Source of the DNA: Lysobacter sp.
GTDB taxonomy: Bacteria > Pseudomonadota > Gammaproteobacteria > Xanthomonadales > Xanthomonadaceae
Direction of reading: 5' to 3'
NCBI GenBank assembly: GCA_013141175.1
Contig: JABFRN010000001.1
Coordinates: forward strand, 2,934,001 to 2,998,000
DNA: 64,000 bases
The notes under the pieces were generated by a model, which was given only the letters and a program-made list of their open reading frames with translations, was not told where the DNA came from and searched no databases. This document shows, piece by piece, positions 40,750 to 50,890 of this stretch (its first letter is position 1; every line of letters starts with the position of its first letter). The translations under genes were made by a program, and so were the position numbers.

Positions 40750-42024
40750 ATGACAACCCGCACCCTCTCCGATTGGCTCGGCTACATCGAGCGCCAGCAC
40801 CCGAAAACGATTGCAATGGGACTGGAGCGCGTTCGCGCCGTCGCCGAACGCATGGCGTTGCCCAGGCCCGCGCGCCATGTCATCACGATTGCAGGCACCA
40901 ACGGCAAGGGCTCGACGGTCGCGTTCATCGAAGCCATCGCCCGCGCTGCGGGTTGGCGGGTCGGCGCCTACACCTCGCCGCATCTGCTGCGCTACAACGA
41001 ACGCGTGCGCATCGATGGCGAAGACGTCGACGACGCATCGCTGGTCGCCGCGTTCGAGGCGGTCGAAGCCGCGCGCGGCGACGCTGCGCTCACCTATTTC
41101 GAATACGGCACGCTCGCCGCTTTGTGGCTGTTCGCAGGCCGCGATCTGGATATTGCCATTCTCGAAGTCGGCCTCGGTGGCCGACTCGATGCGGTGAATC
41201 TTGTCGATGCCGATGTCGCCGCGATCACCACGGTCGACCTCGACCATCAGGATTGGCTCGGCGATACCATCGAGACCATCGGCCTCGAGAAGGCGGGCAT
41301 CGCCCGCGCCTGGAAGCCGCTGGTGCTGGGCGACGACGACCCGCCGTCGAGCGTGCTGGGCCATGCCTATGCCATCGGTGCATCGGCGGTGCGGATCGGC
41401 TGTGATTTCTTTTTCGAGCGCATCGAAGACGATCCGCAGCACTGGCGCTGGCGCGAGATCGGCTGCGAACTCGAACTGCCGATGCCGCAGCTGGCCGCGC
41501 CGGTGCAACTGCGCAATGCCGCCGTGGCGATCGCCGCGCTGCGTGCGCTGCCGGTGGATCTGCCGGAGGCTGCGTTCATCGCGGGTGTGCGCGATGCGCA
41601 GATCGCGGCGCGGCTGCAGCGGTTCGTGCGCGACGGCGTCGAGATCGTGGTCGATGTCGGCCACAACCCGCAGGCGGCGCGTGCGTTGGCGGCGTGGCTG
41701 GAGGCGTCGCCGGTCGCCGGCCCCACGCACGCGGTGTTCGCAGCCTTGGGCGACAAGGATATCGCCGGCGTGATCGCGGCGCTGGAAGGGCGGATCGACC
41801 GCTGGTGGCTGGCCGGACTGGCCGATGCCGGACCGCGCGGGCTGAGCGTGGATGCGTTCGCCGAACGGCTCGCGGGTACGGCAGCGGCGGATGGGGTCCG
41901 GTGTCCCGAAGTCGCGCATGCCTTGGCCGCCGCGCGTCATGAGGCTGTCCCGGGCGCACGGATTCTGGTGTTCGGCTCGTTCCATACCGCCGCCGCCGCG
42001 CTGGACGCGCTCGCCACGGCCTGA
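40750..42024 (+). CDS. folC: Bifunctional dihydrofolate/folylpolyglutamate synthase
   Basis: This 424-residue Mur-ligase-family enzyme adds dihydropteroate to glutamate and extends polyglutamate tails on folates. The ATP P-loop is ITIAGTNGKGSTVAFIE. The family segments YTSPHLLRYNERVRI, ILEVGLGGRLDAVN and DHQDWLGDTIE follow, with VVDVGHNPQAARAL in the C-terminal domain. It is the first gene of the folC-SPOR-purF run, a conserved gammaproteobacterial order. Confidence 0.93.
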   Translation: MTTRTLSDWLGYIERQHPKTIAMGLERVRAVAERMALPRPARHVITIAGTNGKGSTVAFIEAIARAAGWRVGAYTSPHLLRYNERVRIDGEDVDDASLVAAFEAVEAARGDAALTYFEYGTLAALWLFAGRDLDIAILEVGLGGRLDAVNLVDADVAAITTVDLDHQDWLGDTIETIGLEKAGIARAWKPLVLGDDDPPSSVLGHAYAIGASAVRIGCDFFFERIEDDPQHWRWREIGCELELPMPQLAAPVQLRNAAVAIAALRALPVDLPEAAFIAGVRDAQIAARLQRFVRDGVEIVVDVGHNPQAARALAAWLEASPVAGPTHAVFAALGDKDIAGVIAALEGRIDRWWLAGLADAGPRGLSVDAFAERLAGTAAADGVRCPEVAHALAAARHEAVPGARILVFGSFHTAAAALDALATA

Positions 42025-42104
42025 ACGATACGTGCGCCGCTGCCCGGTCGGTCGTGCCCGGGGCCGGCGTATAATTCGCCCGCTCCCTCTTCCTCCGGAT
42101 GCCG

Positions 42105-43163
42105 ATGGACACTGGACTCAAGCAGCGCCTCATCGGCGCCGCCGTACTCGTTGCCCTTGCGGTGATTTTCCTGCCGATGCTGGTCAAAGGCCCGGCGCCC
42201 GACAGCGGCGTCTCGGACGTGTCGATCAAGATGCCCGACGGCCCGGAAGGCGAGCTCGAAACCCGTGAGTTGCCGCTGGTCATGCCCGGCGAAGTACCCA
42301 AGGGTGGTGCGGTCGGCATGGATACGACGCCGGTCGATCGGCCATCCACCGCTACTGCGCCCACGCCCACGACGGCAGCCGCTGCCGACCCGGCCGCGAC
42401 CGGCGCCGATCAACCCGTGTCCTCCGATCCCGCAGCCACCGCATCTGCACTGCCTGCCACCGCTGCCGGCGGCGACTACGCCGTGCATTTCGGCGCGTAT
42501 GCCAGCCAGAAGGGTGCCGACACCGTGGTCGCGTCGGCCAAGGCCGCGCAATTGCCGGCCTACAGCGAAGCCACGACCGTCAACGGCAAGCCAGCGTTCC
42601 GGGTGCGCATCGGCCCATACGCGACCCGGGCCGAAGCCGAATCGGTGCGATTGAAGGCGCTCGAAGTGCGCAGCGATGTGCCGGTGAAGGTGGTGACACT
42701 GGATGCCGAGCCTGCGCCGGCAGTCGCCCCGCCACAGCCAGTGGCTGCGGCTGAAACGCCGAAGCCAGTCGCTGCGAAGCCGGAGCCCAAGCCGGCCGAG
42801 ACGAAGCCGGTTGCCGCGAAGCCAGCGGTGGTCAAACCGGCCGAAACGAAGCCTGCGCAAACCAAGCCTGCAGTGCCCGCGAAGCCGCCGGCACCGAAAC
42901 CCGCCGTCGCGCCGCCCGCAGCCGCCAAGGTCGGATTCGCGGTGCAGCTCGGTGCGTTCAGCGACGCCGCCGAAGCCGGTGCGATGCGCGAGCGCCTCCG
43001 CGCCGCCGGCTTCACCGCCTTCACCGAGGCGGTGAACACCGACAAGGGCAGACTGACCCGCGTGCGCGCCGGCCCGGTGCTGGACCGTGCCGCAGCCGAT
43101 CAGCTGAAGTCACAGATCAAAGCGAAAACGGGCATCGACGGTATCGTCCGCCCGCATCCGTAA
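42105..43163 (+). CDS. Membrane-anchored protein with two SPOR domains (DedD-like)
   Basis: This 352-residue protein has a short cytosolic start (MDTGLKQRLIGA) and one transmembrane helix (AVLVALAVIFLPMLV). Two SPOR peptidoglycan-binding domains follow: GDYAVHFGAYASQKGAD... at about 125-200 and GFAVQLGAFSDAAEAG... at about 280-350. They are joined by a Pro/Ala/Lys linker with imperfect KPAETKPV repeats. SPOR domains bind denuded glycan at the division septum. E. coli DedD has one SPOR domain. A TATAAT hexamer lies at 42070-42075. An ATG six bases upstream is equally possible. Confidence 0.85.
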   Translation: MDTGLKQRLIGAAVLVALAVIFLPMLVKGPAPDSGVSDVSIKMPDGPEGELETRELPLVMPGEVPKGGAVGMDTTPVDRPSTATAPTPTTAAAADPAATGADQPVSSDPAATASALPATAAGGDYAVHFGAYASQKGADTVVASAKAAQLPAYSEATTVNGKPAFRVRIGPYATRAEAESVRLKALEVRSDVPVKVVTLDAEPAPAVAPPQPVAAAETPKPVAAKPEPKPAETKPVAAKPAVVKPAETKPAQTKPAVPAKPPAPKPAVAPPAAAKVGFAVQLGAFSDAAEAGAMRERLRAAGFTAFTEAVNTDKGRLTRVRAGPVLDRAAADQLKSQIKAKTGIDGIVRPHP

Positions 43164-43223
43164 GTTTCACGTCCGCAGTTTCACGTCCGCCCGTTCGCGA
43201 CCGCTCTTCCCGGAGTCAACATC

Positions 43224-44693
43224 ATGTGCGGCATTCTCGGCATCGTCGGTACGTCCGACGTCGCGGCAGCGCTCTACGACGGGCTGACCGTGCTCCAGCA
43301 TCGCGGCCAGGACGCTGCAGGCATCGCCACCGCCAACGGCACCCAGGTGCGCCTGCACAAGGGCAACGGTCTGGTGCGCGACGCGTTCGACGCGAAAGCG
43401 ATGGCATTGCTGCAGGGGCGCGTGGGCATCGGCCACTGCCGCTATCCCACTGCCGGCAGCGAAGGCAGCGACGAGGCGCAGCCGTTCTACGTGAATTCGC
43501 CGTTCGGCATCGCGCTCGCGCACAACGGCAACCTGATCAATACCGACACGCTGCGGCGCGAAGTCTTCGAGCAGGATCGCCGCAACGTCAACACCGAATC
43601 CGATTCCGAAGTGCTGCTCAACGTGTTCGCGCACGAACTGGACAAGCAGCGCGTGCTCACGCCCGACGCCGCGTTTCGCGCGGTCGAAGGCGTGACCCGC
43701 CGTGCGAAGGGCGGTTACGCGGTGGTGGCGGTGGTGCTCGGCCTCGGTCTGGTCGCATTCCGCGACCCGCACGGCATCCGTCCGCTGGTGCTGGGTCGGC
43801 GCGATTCCGACGCCGGCAGCGAATATGCGGTCGCTTCCGAATCGGTGGCGCTGGACATCCTCGGCTTCGACCGCGTGCGCGACATCGCGCCAGGCGAAGC
43901 GGTGGTGATCACCCCGCGCGGCGAGCTGTATTCCCGCCAGTGCGCCGATGGCGAGCTGCGGCCGTGCATCTTCGAATTCGTGTATTTCGCGCGACCCGAC
44001 TCGATGATGGACGAGATCTCGGTGCACAAGGCGCGCATGCGCATGGGCGTGACCCTCGGCGAGAAGATCCTGCGCCTGCGCCCGAAGCACGACATCGATG
44101 TGGTGATCCCGATTCCCGACACCTCCCGCGACGCCGCGCTGGAAATCGCGAACACGCTCGGCGTGAAATACCGCGAAGGCTTCATCAAGAACCGCTATGT
44201 CGGTCGGACCTTCATCATGCCGGGGCAGGGCGAACGGGTGAAATCCGTGCGCCGCAAGCTCAATCCGATTCCATTGGAATTCCGCAATCGCGTCGTGCTG
44301 CTGGTCGACGATTCCATCGTCCGCGGCACCACTTCGCAGCAGATCGTGCAGATGGCGCGCGATGCCGGCGCGAAGAAGGTCTATCTCGCCTCCGCCGCGC
44401 CGCCGGTGCGTTTCCCGAACGTTTATGGCATCGACATGCCGTCGCCGGAAGAACTGGTCGCCCACGGTCGCACCGAGGAAGAGGTGCAGACCCTGCTCGG
44501 CTGCGATTGGTTGATCTACCAGGACTTGGCCGATCTCGAAGCCGCCGTCGCCGGCCCGAAGTTTCCCGGCAGAAAGTTCGACAGCTCCTGTTTCGACGGC
44601 GAATACGTCACCGGCATCGAGCCCGGCTACTTCGAGCGCATCCAGCAACTGCGTTCGGACGAGGCGAAGAAGAAGCGGCGGCTGGCGAGCTGA
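43224..44693 (+). CDS. purF: Amidophosphoribosyltransferase
   Basis: This 489-residue enzyme makes phosphoribosylamine from PRPP and glutamine, the first step of purine synthesis. After Met removal, Cys1 (CGILGIVG) is the glutaminase nucleophile. The glutamine domain contains [12 protein letters not shown] and LAHNGNL, and the PRPP loop is [22 protein letters not shown] lies about ten bases before the ATG. It follows the SPOR gene by 60 bp with no cvpA between. Confidence 0.95.
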   Translation: MCGILGIVGTSDVAAALYDGLTVLQHRGQDAAGIATANGTQVRLHKGNGLVRDAFDAKAMALLQGRVGIGHCRYPTAGSEGSDEAQPFYVNSPFGIALAHNGNLINTDTLRREVFEQDRRNVNTESDSEVLLNVFAHELDKQRVLTPDAAFRAVEGVTRRAKGGYAVVAVVLGLGLVAFRDPHGIRPLVLGRRDSDAGSEYAVASESVALDILGFDRVRDIAPGEAVVITPRGELYSRQCADGELRPCIFEFVYFARPDSMMDEISVHKARMRMGVTLGEKILRLRPKHDIDVVIPIPDTSRDAALEIANTLGVKYREGFIKNRYVGRTFIMPGQGERVKSVRRKLNPIPLEFRNRVVLLVDDSIVRGTTSQQIVQMARDAGAKKVYLASAAPPVRFPNVYGIDMPSPEELVAHGRTEEEVQTLLGCDWLIYQDLADLEAAVAGPKFPGRKFDSSCFDGEYVTGIEPGYFERIQQLRSDEAKKKRRLAS

Positions 44694-44703
44694 CCTCACT
44701 TCT

Positions 44704-44774
44704 GTGGGAGCGGCGGGAGCCGCGATGCTTTTGCATCGCGAAGGGGATAAGAAAAGCCTGTCGCCGCTCCTGTA
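44704..44774. repeat. GGAGCGGCG-type intergenic inverted repeat
   Basis: GGAGCGGCG (44707-44715) pairs with 44762-44770, and an inner CGCGATGC/GCATCGCG hairpin lies between. It is the same family as the perfect pair at 45607-45684. Confidence 0.75.
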
Positions 44775-44799
44775 GTAGCCATGGATACGATGTTCACGC

Positions 44800-45612
44800 A
44801 TGAATTCATTATTCAACGCCGCTGACGCCTGTCTCCACGCTTCGGCGCCGGAGGACAAGATCGCGCGTACGTTCGCAACAGCGGACGCCTTCTTGCGCGG
44901 CGAACTTGTCATCGTCGACAACGCGCCATTGCCCGAACCGATCCGCATGCCCGGGCGCCCTGGGCGACCTGAACTCGTGCATCCGCGCGAACTGCCGCGT
45001 CGCGGGTTCGGCAGCACCGAAGGCCGCGCGGCGTTCGTCCATTCCATCGCGCATATCGAATTCAACGCGATCGATCTTGCGTGGGATGCGGTCTATCGCT
45101 TCCGCGAGATGCCGCATGATTTCTACGCCGACTGGGTGAGCGTCGCCAACGACGAAGCCCGGCATTTCACGATGCTGCGCAAGCGGCTCAATGAATTCGG
45201 CCACGACTACGGCGATTTCGACGCCCACAACGGCTTGTGGGAAATGGCCGAGAAGACCGCGCACAGCGGACTGGAACGGATGGCGCTCGTGCCTCGCGTG
45301 CTGGAAGCGCGCGGCCTCGACGTGACGCCGGGCATGATCGCCAAGCTGCGCCAGATCGGCGACGATGCCACCGCCGATATCCTCGAAATCATCCTGCGCG
45401 AAGAAGTGGGCCATGTTGCCGCAGGTTCGCGCTGGTACCGTTGGTGCTGCGAACGAGAAGGCGTGGAACCGGAAGCGACGTTCCGTCGCCTGTTGACCGA
45501 ATACGGTCGCGGCGTGCTCTACGGTCCGTTCAATCTCGAAGCGCGCAGCGCGGCCGGCTTCAGCGAAGCGGAATTGATGGCATTGCAGAGTGCGGTCGAA
45601 GGCGTTTTGTAG
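44800..45612 (+). CDS. Ferritin-like DUF455 family protein
   Basis: This 270-residue helical protein carries diiron-type ligand motifs spread over a four-helix bundle: SIAHIEFNAIDLAWDA, VANDEARHFTML and LREEVGHVAAGSRW. The spacing of Glu and ExxH pairs matches the ferritin-like superfamily close to tRNA hydroxylase MiaE, but the DUF455 reaction is not established. It follows purF with a repeat element between. Its TAG stop lies inside an intergenic repeat arm. Confidence 0.85.
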   Translation: MNSLFNAADACLHASAPEDKIARTFATADAFLRGELVIVDNAPLPEPIRMPGRPGRPELVHPRELPRRGFGSTEGRAAFVHSIAHIEFNAIDLAWDAVYRFREMPHDFYADWVSVANDEARHFTMLRKRLNEFGHDYGDFDAHNGLWEMAEKTAHSGLERMALVPRVLEARGLDVTPGMIAKLRQIGDDATADILEIILREEVGHVAAGSRWYRWCCEREGVEPEATFRRLLTEYGRGVLYGPFNLEARSAAGFSEAELMALQSAVEGVL

Positions 45613-45684
45613 GAGCGGCGCGAGCCGCGATGGGCAATGGTGCGCGCGTCGAGTGTTCGATCGCGGCTCGCGCCGCTCCTACAA
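45607..45684. repeat. Perfect 25-bp inverted repeat joining two convergent genes
   Basis: Arms at 45607-45631 and 45660-45684 are exact complements (core GTAGGAGCGGCGCGAGCCGC), separated by 28 bp. The TAG in the left arm stops the DUF455 gene (45610-45612) and the TAG in the right arm stops lpxH (complement of 45679-45681). Confidence 0.9.
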
Positions 45685-46422
45685 AGGCAATGCCGACAAT
45701 TGCATGCCGCCTGCGTCGGCGCGCAGCACCGAGCCCTGCGTATACCAGTCGCCGAGCACGATACGCTCGCAGTTCCGGCCATCGACATCGAGCACATGGA
45801 TCGCAGGACGATGGGTGTGGCCGTGGATGATCGTATCGATGCCGTAGCGGGCGAACGTTTCGCGGACCGCATCGGCCGATACATCGGTGACCGCCTCGAA
45901 CTGCGCGCGGTCGTCCTGCTTCATCGCCTGCTGCCGCTGCTGGCTTGCCGTGCGTGCCTGCGCGGCGAACGCCAGGCGCGCGGCCAATGGCTGCGCGAGG
46001 AACTGCGCGCGCCACGCCGGGTCGCGGGTCTGCGCGCGGAACGCCTGATAGGCATGATCGTCGGTGCACAGGGTGTCGCCGTGCATCAGCAATACCGGCT
46101 TGCCATGGAGCATGATCACCGCGTTTTCCGACAGCAGCGTGATGCCTGCGCGCCGCGCGAAATCGCGCCCGACCAGGAAATCGCGATTGCCGTGCTGGAA
46201 ATACACCGGCACGCCGTTGTCGGCCAGTGCGCGCAGTTTCGAGGCGACGAATGCGCCGGGTTCGGATGGATCATCGTCGCCGACCCAGGCCTCGAACAGG
46301 TCCCCGAGGATGTACAGCGCATCGGCGCCGCGGGCCTCGCCGTCGATGAAGTCGCCGAACAGACGGGTGATCTCCGGGCGCTCGGAATCGAGGTGAAGAT
46401 CGGAAATGAAGAAAGTGGCCAT
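45679..46422 (-). CDS. lpxH: UDP-2,3-diacylglucosamine diphosphatase
   Basis: This 247-residue metallophosphoesterase makes lipid X in lipid A biosynthesis at the inner-membrane surface. The calcineurin-like metal motifs are [41 protein letters not shown] and IIHGHTHRP. The length and the [12 protein letters not shown] signature separate LpxH from LpxG/LpxI. The start at 46422 lacks a strong ribosome-binding site but gives the family N-terminus [12 protein letters not shown]. Confidence 0.93.
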   Translation of the reverse strand: MATFFISDLHLDSERPEITRLFGDFIDGEARGADALYILGDLFEAWVGDDDPSEPGAFVASKLRALADNGVPVYFQHGNRDFLVGRDFARRAGITLLSENAVIMLHGKPVLLMHGDTLCTDDHAYQAFRAQTRDPAWRAQFLAQPLAARLAFAAQARTASQQRQQAMKQDDRAQFEAVTDVSADAVRETFARYGIDTIIHGHTHRPAIHVLDVDGRNCERIVLGDWYTQGSVLRADAGGMQLSALPL

Positions 46423-46474
46423 GGGGGAATTGTAGTGGCCGGGCGGTGAGCAGTGAATGGAAGCGCGTAAACCA

Positions 46475-46575
46475 CTGTCATCCCGAACCCCTGCTCCATC
46501 GGGGTGAGGGACCTGCTTTTTGTGTGTCACAGGAAGCATGAAAGCAGGTCCCCCGCCTGCGGCTCGGGATGACAG
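46475..46575. repeat. Nested inverted repeat (CTGTCATCCCGA family)
   Basis: Outer arms CTGTCATCCCGA at 46475-46486 and its complement at 46564-46575 enclose inner arms GGGACCTGCTTT (46508-46519) and AAAGCAGGTCCC (46541-46552). It lies in the divergent lpxH/gltX region. Confidence 0.8.
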
Positions 46576-46658
46576 GATTTGCTGCTGACGTCGAAGGCCG
46601 GAATACACCTGCCGGAACAGGTAAAATTCGGCCTTTCCCGCGCCCCGGCACCAACCGA

Positions 46659-48074
46659 ATGACCATCCGCACCCGCTTCGCTCCCAGCCCGACCGGCTAT
46701 CTGCACATCGGCGGCGCCCGCACTGCGCTCTACTGCTGGCTCGCTTCGCGCCACAGCGGTGGCCAGTTCGTGCTGAGGATCGAGGACACCGACCAGGAGC
46801 GAAGCACCCAGGGCGCGATCGATGCGATTCTCGACGCGATGGACTGGCTGGGTCTGGGCTACGACGAGGGCCCGATCTACCAGACCCAGCGGCTTGATCG
46901 TTACCGCGAAGTCGCCGAGCAGATGGTCGCCGCCGGCACCGCCTACTACGCCTACGAGACCAAGGAGGAACTCGATGCCATTCGCGAGGCGGCGATGGCG
47001 GCGAAGCAGAAGCCGCGCTACAACGGCGCGTATCGCGAGCGGAATGCCGGTTTCCGCGACGATCCCAACCGGGTGATCCGCTTCAAGAATCCGCTCGACG
47101 GCGTGGTGTCGTGGGACGACAAGGTGAAGGGGACGATCGAGTTCGCCAACACCGAGCTCGACGACCTGGTGATTTTCCGCTCCGATGGCTACCCGACCTA
47201 CAACTTCGCGGTGGTGGTGGACGATGTCGACATGCGCATCACCGATGTGGTGCGCGGCGACGACCACGTCAACAACACGCCGCGACAGATCAACATCTAT
47301 CGCGCGCTGATTCAAATGGGCGTTCCCGCCCTAGTGCCGAATTTCGCGCACTTGCCGATGATTCTCGACGAGAGCGGCGCCAAACTGTCCAAACGCACCG
47401 GCGCCGCCGACGTGATGCAGTATCGCGATGGCGGCTATCTGCCGCATGCGCTGCTGAACTATCTGGTCCGCCTGGGCTGGTCGCATGGCGACCAGGAAAT
47501 CTTCTCGATCGACGAGATGATCCGTCTGTTCGAGTTGCACGACGTGAACCCCAGCGCGTCGCGACTGGACATGGCCAAACTCGGCTGGCTCAACCAGCAG
47601 TATCTGAAGAGCGACGATCCGGCAGCGGTCGCGCGACATCTCGAATGGCATCTGCAGCAGCAGGGCTACGATCTGTCGCAGGGCCCGGCCCCGGCGGACG
47701 TGGTGGTGGCGCTGCGCGATCGGGTGCAGACCTTGAAGGACATGGCCGAACGCGCCGGCATCTGGTACCGCCCGCTGACCGAATACGACGAGGCGGCGGT
47801 CGCCAAGCATCTCAAGCCCGAGACTGCGGCAGCGCTGACCGATGCCCGCGACCGCTTCGCCGGGCTCGACACCTGGACGGCCGACAGCGTGAGTGCCGCG
47901 CTGCATGCCACCGCCGAGGCGCTGGGGGTGGGCATGGGCAAGGTCGCGCAACCGATGCGGGTGGCGATCACCGGCACCCAGGTGAGCCCGGACATCTCGC
48001 ACACGGTCTATCTGGCCGGGCAGGCGCAGGCGGTGGCGCGGATCGACGTCGCCTTGGCGAAGATCGCAGGCTGA
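46659..48074 (+). CDS. gltX: Glutamyl-tRNA synthetase
   Basis: This 471-residue class I aminoacyl-tRNA synthetase has the HIGH-type motif [17 protein letters not shown] and the KMSKS-type motif AKLSKRTGA. The family block IEDTDQERS is also present. Length equals that of bacterial discriminating GltX, and the anticodon-binding C-terminal region is intact. The start at 46659 gives [11 protein letters not shown]. It precedes the Zur gene by 70 bp. Confidence 0.96.
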   Translation: MTIRTRFAPSPTGYLHIGGARTALYCWLASRHSGGQFVLRIEDTDQERSTQGAIDAILDAMDWLGLGYDEGPIYQTQRLDRYREVAEQMVAAGTAYYAYETKEELDAIREAAMAAKQKPRYNGAYRERNAGFRDDPNRVIRFKNPLDGVVSWDDKVKGTIEFANTELDDLVIFRSDGYPTYNFAVVVDDVDMRITDVVRGDDHVNNTPRQINIYRALIQMGVPALVPNFAHLPMILDESGAKLSKRTGAADVMQYRDGGYLPHALLNYLVRLGWSHGDQEIFSIDEMIRLFELHDVNPSASRLDMAKLGWLNQQYLKSDDPAAVARHLEWHLQQQGYDLSQGPAPADVVVALRDRVQTLKDMAERAGIWYRPLTEYDEAAVAKHLKPETAAALTDARDRFAGLDTWTADSVSAALHATAEALGVGMGKVAQPMRVAITGTQVSPDISHTVYLAGQAQAVARIDVALAKIAG

Positions 48075-48144
48075 ACATCGCCCGCATGCGCCGATCGTGT
48101 CCGCACCGCTTGAGTCCGCGCCGTTGCGTCGCCATCATCCACCC

Positions 48145-48660
48145 ATGCCACGCGCCTGCACCGATCCCCACCACCACGTCCACGACGCACCGAGCTTCGT
48201 GGACGCGGTCGAACGCGCCTGCCGGGAGCGCGGTCTTCGACTGACCCCGATCCGCGCACGGGTGCTCGGGTTCATCGCCCGGCAGGGCAAGCCGATCAAG
48301 GCCTACGATCTGCTCGAACAGCTGCGGGTCGACAACGCCCGCATCGACAAGAGCGACGACGAAGACAGCTCCGGCGCCGCTGCGCCGCCGACCGTGTATC
48401 GCGCGCTGGATTTCCTGCTTGCCAACGGCTTCATCCATAAATTGGAATCGGTGAACGCATTCGTCGCGTGCCACCATCCGAGCACCGCGCAGCACTCGGT
48501 CCCGTTCCTGATCTGCGATCGCTGCCACAGCGCGGTGGAGCTGGAGGATATGGACGTCGTCTCCGCGCTCGACGAGCGCGCACGCGATCTGGGCTTCGAG
48601 CCGAAGGCGCAGACCCTGGAAGTGCACGGCATTTGCGCGCGATGCGCTGAGGCCGCCTGA
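48145..48660 (+). CDS. zur: Zinc uptake regulator Zur (Fur family)
   Basis: This 171-residue Fur-family repressor has a winged-helix domain (GLRLTPIRARVLGFI, then APPTVYRALDFLLANGFIHKL). Structural-zinc cysteines sit in two CxxC pairs (FLICDRCHSAVE and GICARCAEAA), and His/Cys sensor residues lie in FVACHHPSTAQH. The context (a ZnuD-like receptor, ZnuA, ZnuB and Zur-box-like palindromes within 7 kb) makes zinc the effector. The GTG at 48097 is an alternative start. The insertion IDKSDDEDSSGAAA before the recognition helix is longer than usual. Confidence 0.88.
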   Translation: MPRACTDPHHHVHDAPSFVDAVERACRERGLRLTPIRARVLGFIARQGKPIKAYDLLEQLRVDNARIDKSDDEDSSGAAAPPTVYRALDFLLANGFIHKLESVNAFVACHHPSTAQHSVPFLICDRCHSAVELEDMDVVSALDERARDLGFEPKAQTLEVHGICARCAEAA

Positions 48661-48802
48661 TCTCCGGACCGCCGCAGATACGACGTTGAAAAGTTGCACG
48701 CGCCGCGCGCCTGTCCGGGAGAGAATCGACAGGCACGCGGCACGTGCTGGGGCGCCGTGAAGATCCCGATGCCGTGTCCGGACTTCGGGATCGATGCAAC
48801 GA

Positions 48803-50815
48803 TCAGAAGAACAGGCGCACGCCGAGCCCGAAATTCCGGCCCGGCAATACGACGTTGTCCTTCAGGAATGAGGTGTGCACCCGGGCGTCGACATCGCCCA
48901 GGTTGCTGCCGTCGACGAAGACTTCTCCACCGTAGTCGTTCACGTCCCAATGCCATGCGAAGTGGGCATCGATGAGGGTATGGCCGTCGGTCGCGGTTTC
49001 GTCCGGAGCCACGTTGTTCTGGCGCATGACCCGGGTTGCGCCGAGGGCGACGCGCCAGCGATCGGCGTTCCAATTCAAGTCCACGCCGAAACGCGACGGT
49101 ACGACGCGCGGCAGGTTTTCGCCGCTGTCCAGCTCGCCGCGGACGTGATCGCCGAACGCGCGCAGATCCAGCTTGCCGCGTTCGTTGTCCAGCAGGTGCG
49201 CGATGAATTCGGCTTCCATCCCCTGGAATTTCGCGTCGGCCTGCGACCACTGGCGGATCGGCAACGGATCAGCGCCGGGTTCCGGCGGGGTGAACGTGCC
49301 GGTGTCGGCGAGATAAATGAAGCCGTCGAAGCGCGTGGCGTAGAGCGCCGCTTTCGCTTCGAAACGCGCGCCGTGGTAATGCAGGCCGACCTCGGCCTGA
49401 TTCGCGCGTTCTTCGCGCAGTCCCGGTTCGCCGATCTCGTACGACGCGGTCGCCGCATGCGGGCCATCGGCGAACAATTCTTCCTCTGCGGGCGCGCGTT
49501 CGGCGCGATCCAGATTCAGGGTTACGCGCCAGGCATCGTTGAAACGCCACAGTGCGCCGGCGGACAGGCTCATCGGCGTGAAACTGCGACGTCGCAGGCC
49601 TGCCGCGTCGCTGCTCACGCGGTCGGCGCGGACACCCAGATCGACCTGCAGCGCATCCCACTGGCCGTGCTCCATCCAGAACAGGCCGCGCGAACGGGTC
49701 TTGGTGCGCGGCACGAAGGCTTCTTCTCCGACCGCTTCGAACACACGATCGCCCGTCTGGAAGCCGATGGCGCCGGTCCAGTTCGCGATAGGTTTGTGGG
49801 TGAGTTCGAGCCGGCCTTCGTTGGCGTCGTTGGTGAAGACCGTGCCGACGGCAGCGCCTTCGAATTCGGTGTGTTCGTAGTTCGTGCTTGCGAAGCTGCC
49901 GCGCAGGCCGTCGAAGATCCAGAAATCGCGGTTGATCCCGGTCTTCAGTTCGAAGCGGTTCTGCAGCATGTCCAGCGAGACGCCGCCTTCGCCGGCGGAC
50001 GGATCGCCCGGCTCGCCGGGATTGCCGTAGCGGTTGTCGTAACGCGATGCCGACACGCCGATGAAACCATCCGCGCCGATGTACGACGCGCCCAGCGCGC
50101 CGGTGCGGGTTTCGACGAAGCTGTTGCGTTGCTTGCCGTCAGGGATGTCGTAGTCGTCCTGGTCGCGATACACACCGTCGGCATGCAGCACCAGCGCGCC
50201 GTCGGCGCCGGACGCGTCGACCCGGGCCATCGCGGTACGCCCGTTGTCGACGCTGTCGTAGCGGAGTTCGGCGCGACCGCCGAAGGTTTCGTCGAGACGG
50301 CGCTCGGCGATACGGCCATCGACCACATTGACCACGCCGCCGATCGCGCCGCTGCCGTAGAGCAGTGTGGCGGGGCCTTTGAGCACCTCGATCTGGTCGG
50401 CCAGGAAGGGCTCGACTGCTGTCGCATGATCCTGGCTGATCGTCGATACATCCTGACTGCTGAGGCCGCCGGACAGCACGCCGACGCGCGGGCCGTCCAG
50501 TCCGCGGATGATCGGGCGACCGACGCCGGCGCCGAAATTCGAAGTCTGTACGCCGGGCAGTTTGTCCAGCGTTTCGCCCAGGGTGGCCGACTTGGCTTGA
50601 TCCAACTGCTCACCGGCCAGCACGTCCACCGGCTGGCTCAGCGCTTCGGCGGTGAGGCGCAGGGGGTTGGCGGTGACGACGATGGTATCGAGTTCTTCGG
50701 CAGGGTCGTGCCTGGGGTCGCTCATCGTCGAGGGCTCGGTCGCATTGGCCACCGATGCCGCCAGACAGATGGCGACGAAGAGCGGGGTACGCACGTAACG
50801 GAAAGAGTTGTGCAT
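48803..50815 (-). CDS. znuD: ZnuD-like TonB-dependent zinc receptor
   Basis: This 670-residue outer-membrane transporter has a signal peptide (FVAICLAASVANA), the TonB-box-like DTIVVTA and a plug domain. The plug resembles neisserial ZnuD (LDKLPGVQTSNFGAGVGRPI, then DQIEVLKGPATLLYGSGAIG). A 22-strand barrel ends in NFGLGVRLFF. It would import zinc, possibly a zinc complex, using TonB energy. Its start is 32 bp from a Zur-box-like palindrome shared with the divergent MerC-like gene. The function is inferred from plug similarity and regulation; His-rich loops are modest. Confidence 0.87.
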   Translation of the reverse strand: MHNSFRYVRTPLFVAICLAASVANATEPSTMSDPRHDPAEELDTIVVTANPLRLTAEALSQPVDVLAGEQLDQAKSATLGETLDKLPGVQTSNFGAGVGRPIIRGLDGPRVGVLSGGLSSQDVSTISQDHATAVEPFLADQIEVLKGPATLLYGSGAIGGVVNVVDGRIAERRLDETFGGRAELRYDSVDNGRTAMARVDASGADGALVLHADGVYRDQDDYDIPDGKQRNSFVETRTGALGASYIGADGFIGVSASRYDNRYGNPGEPGDPSAGEGGVSLDMLQNRFELKTGINRDFWIFDGLRGSFASTNYEHTEFEGAAVGTVFTNDANEGRLELTHKPIANWTGAIGFQTGDRVFEAVGEEAFVPRTKTRSRGLFWMEHGQWDALQVDLGVRADRVSSDAAGLRRRSFTPMSLSAGALWRFNDAWRVTLNLDRAERAPAEEELFADGPHAATASYEIGEPGLREERANQAEVGLHYHGARFEAKAALYATRFDGFIYLADTGTFTPPEPGADPLPIRQWSQADAKFQGMEAEFIAHLLDNERGKLDLRAFGDHVRGELDSGENLPRVVPSRFGVDLNWNADRWRVALGATRVMRQNNVAPDETATDGHTLIDAHFAWHWDVNDYGGEVFVDGSNLGDVDARVHTSFLKDNVVLPGRNFGLGVRLFF

Positions 50816-50846
50816 GGGTTGAACGCACGGGATGGGGATGAGCAGT

Positions 50847-50867
50847 GATGTTATAATGTTACATTAC
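50847..50867. promoter_or_regulatory. Zur box between znuD and the MerC-like gene
   Basis: GATGTTATAATGTTACATTA, an AT-rich imperfect palindrome with core GTTATAATGTTAC (50850-50862), matches the proteobacterial Zur-site pattern GTTATA-AT-ATAAC. It sits between the two divergent starts, where it could repress both. Confidence 0.8.
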
Positions 50868-50890
50868 GGCTCCCGCATCCCCCAGAAGTC

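Noticed and set aside
42069-42078. TATAAT box as a firm promoter of the SPOR gene
   Set aside because: The hexamer is perfect but no acceptable -35 element is seen at the right spacing. It was left as a note in the gene entry.
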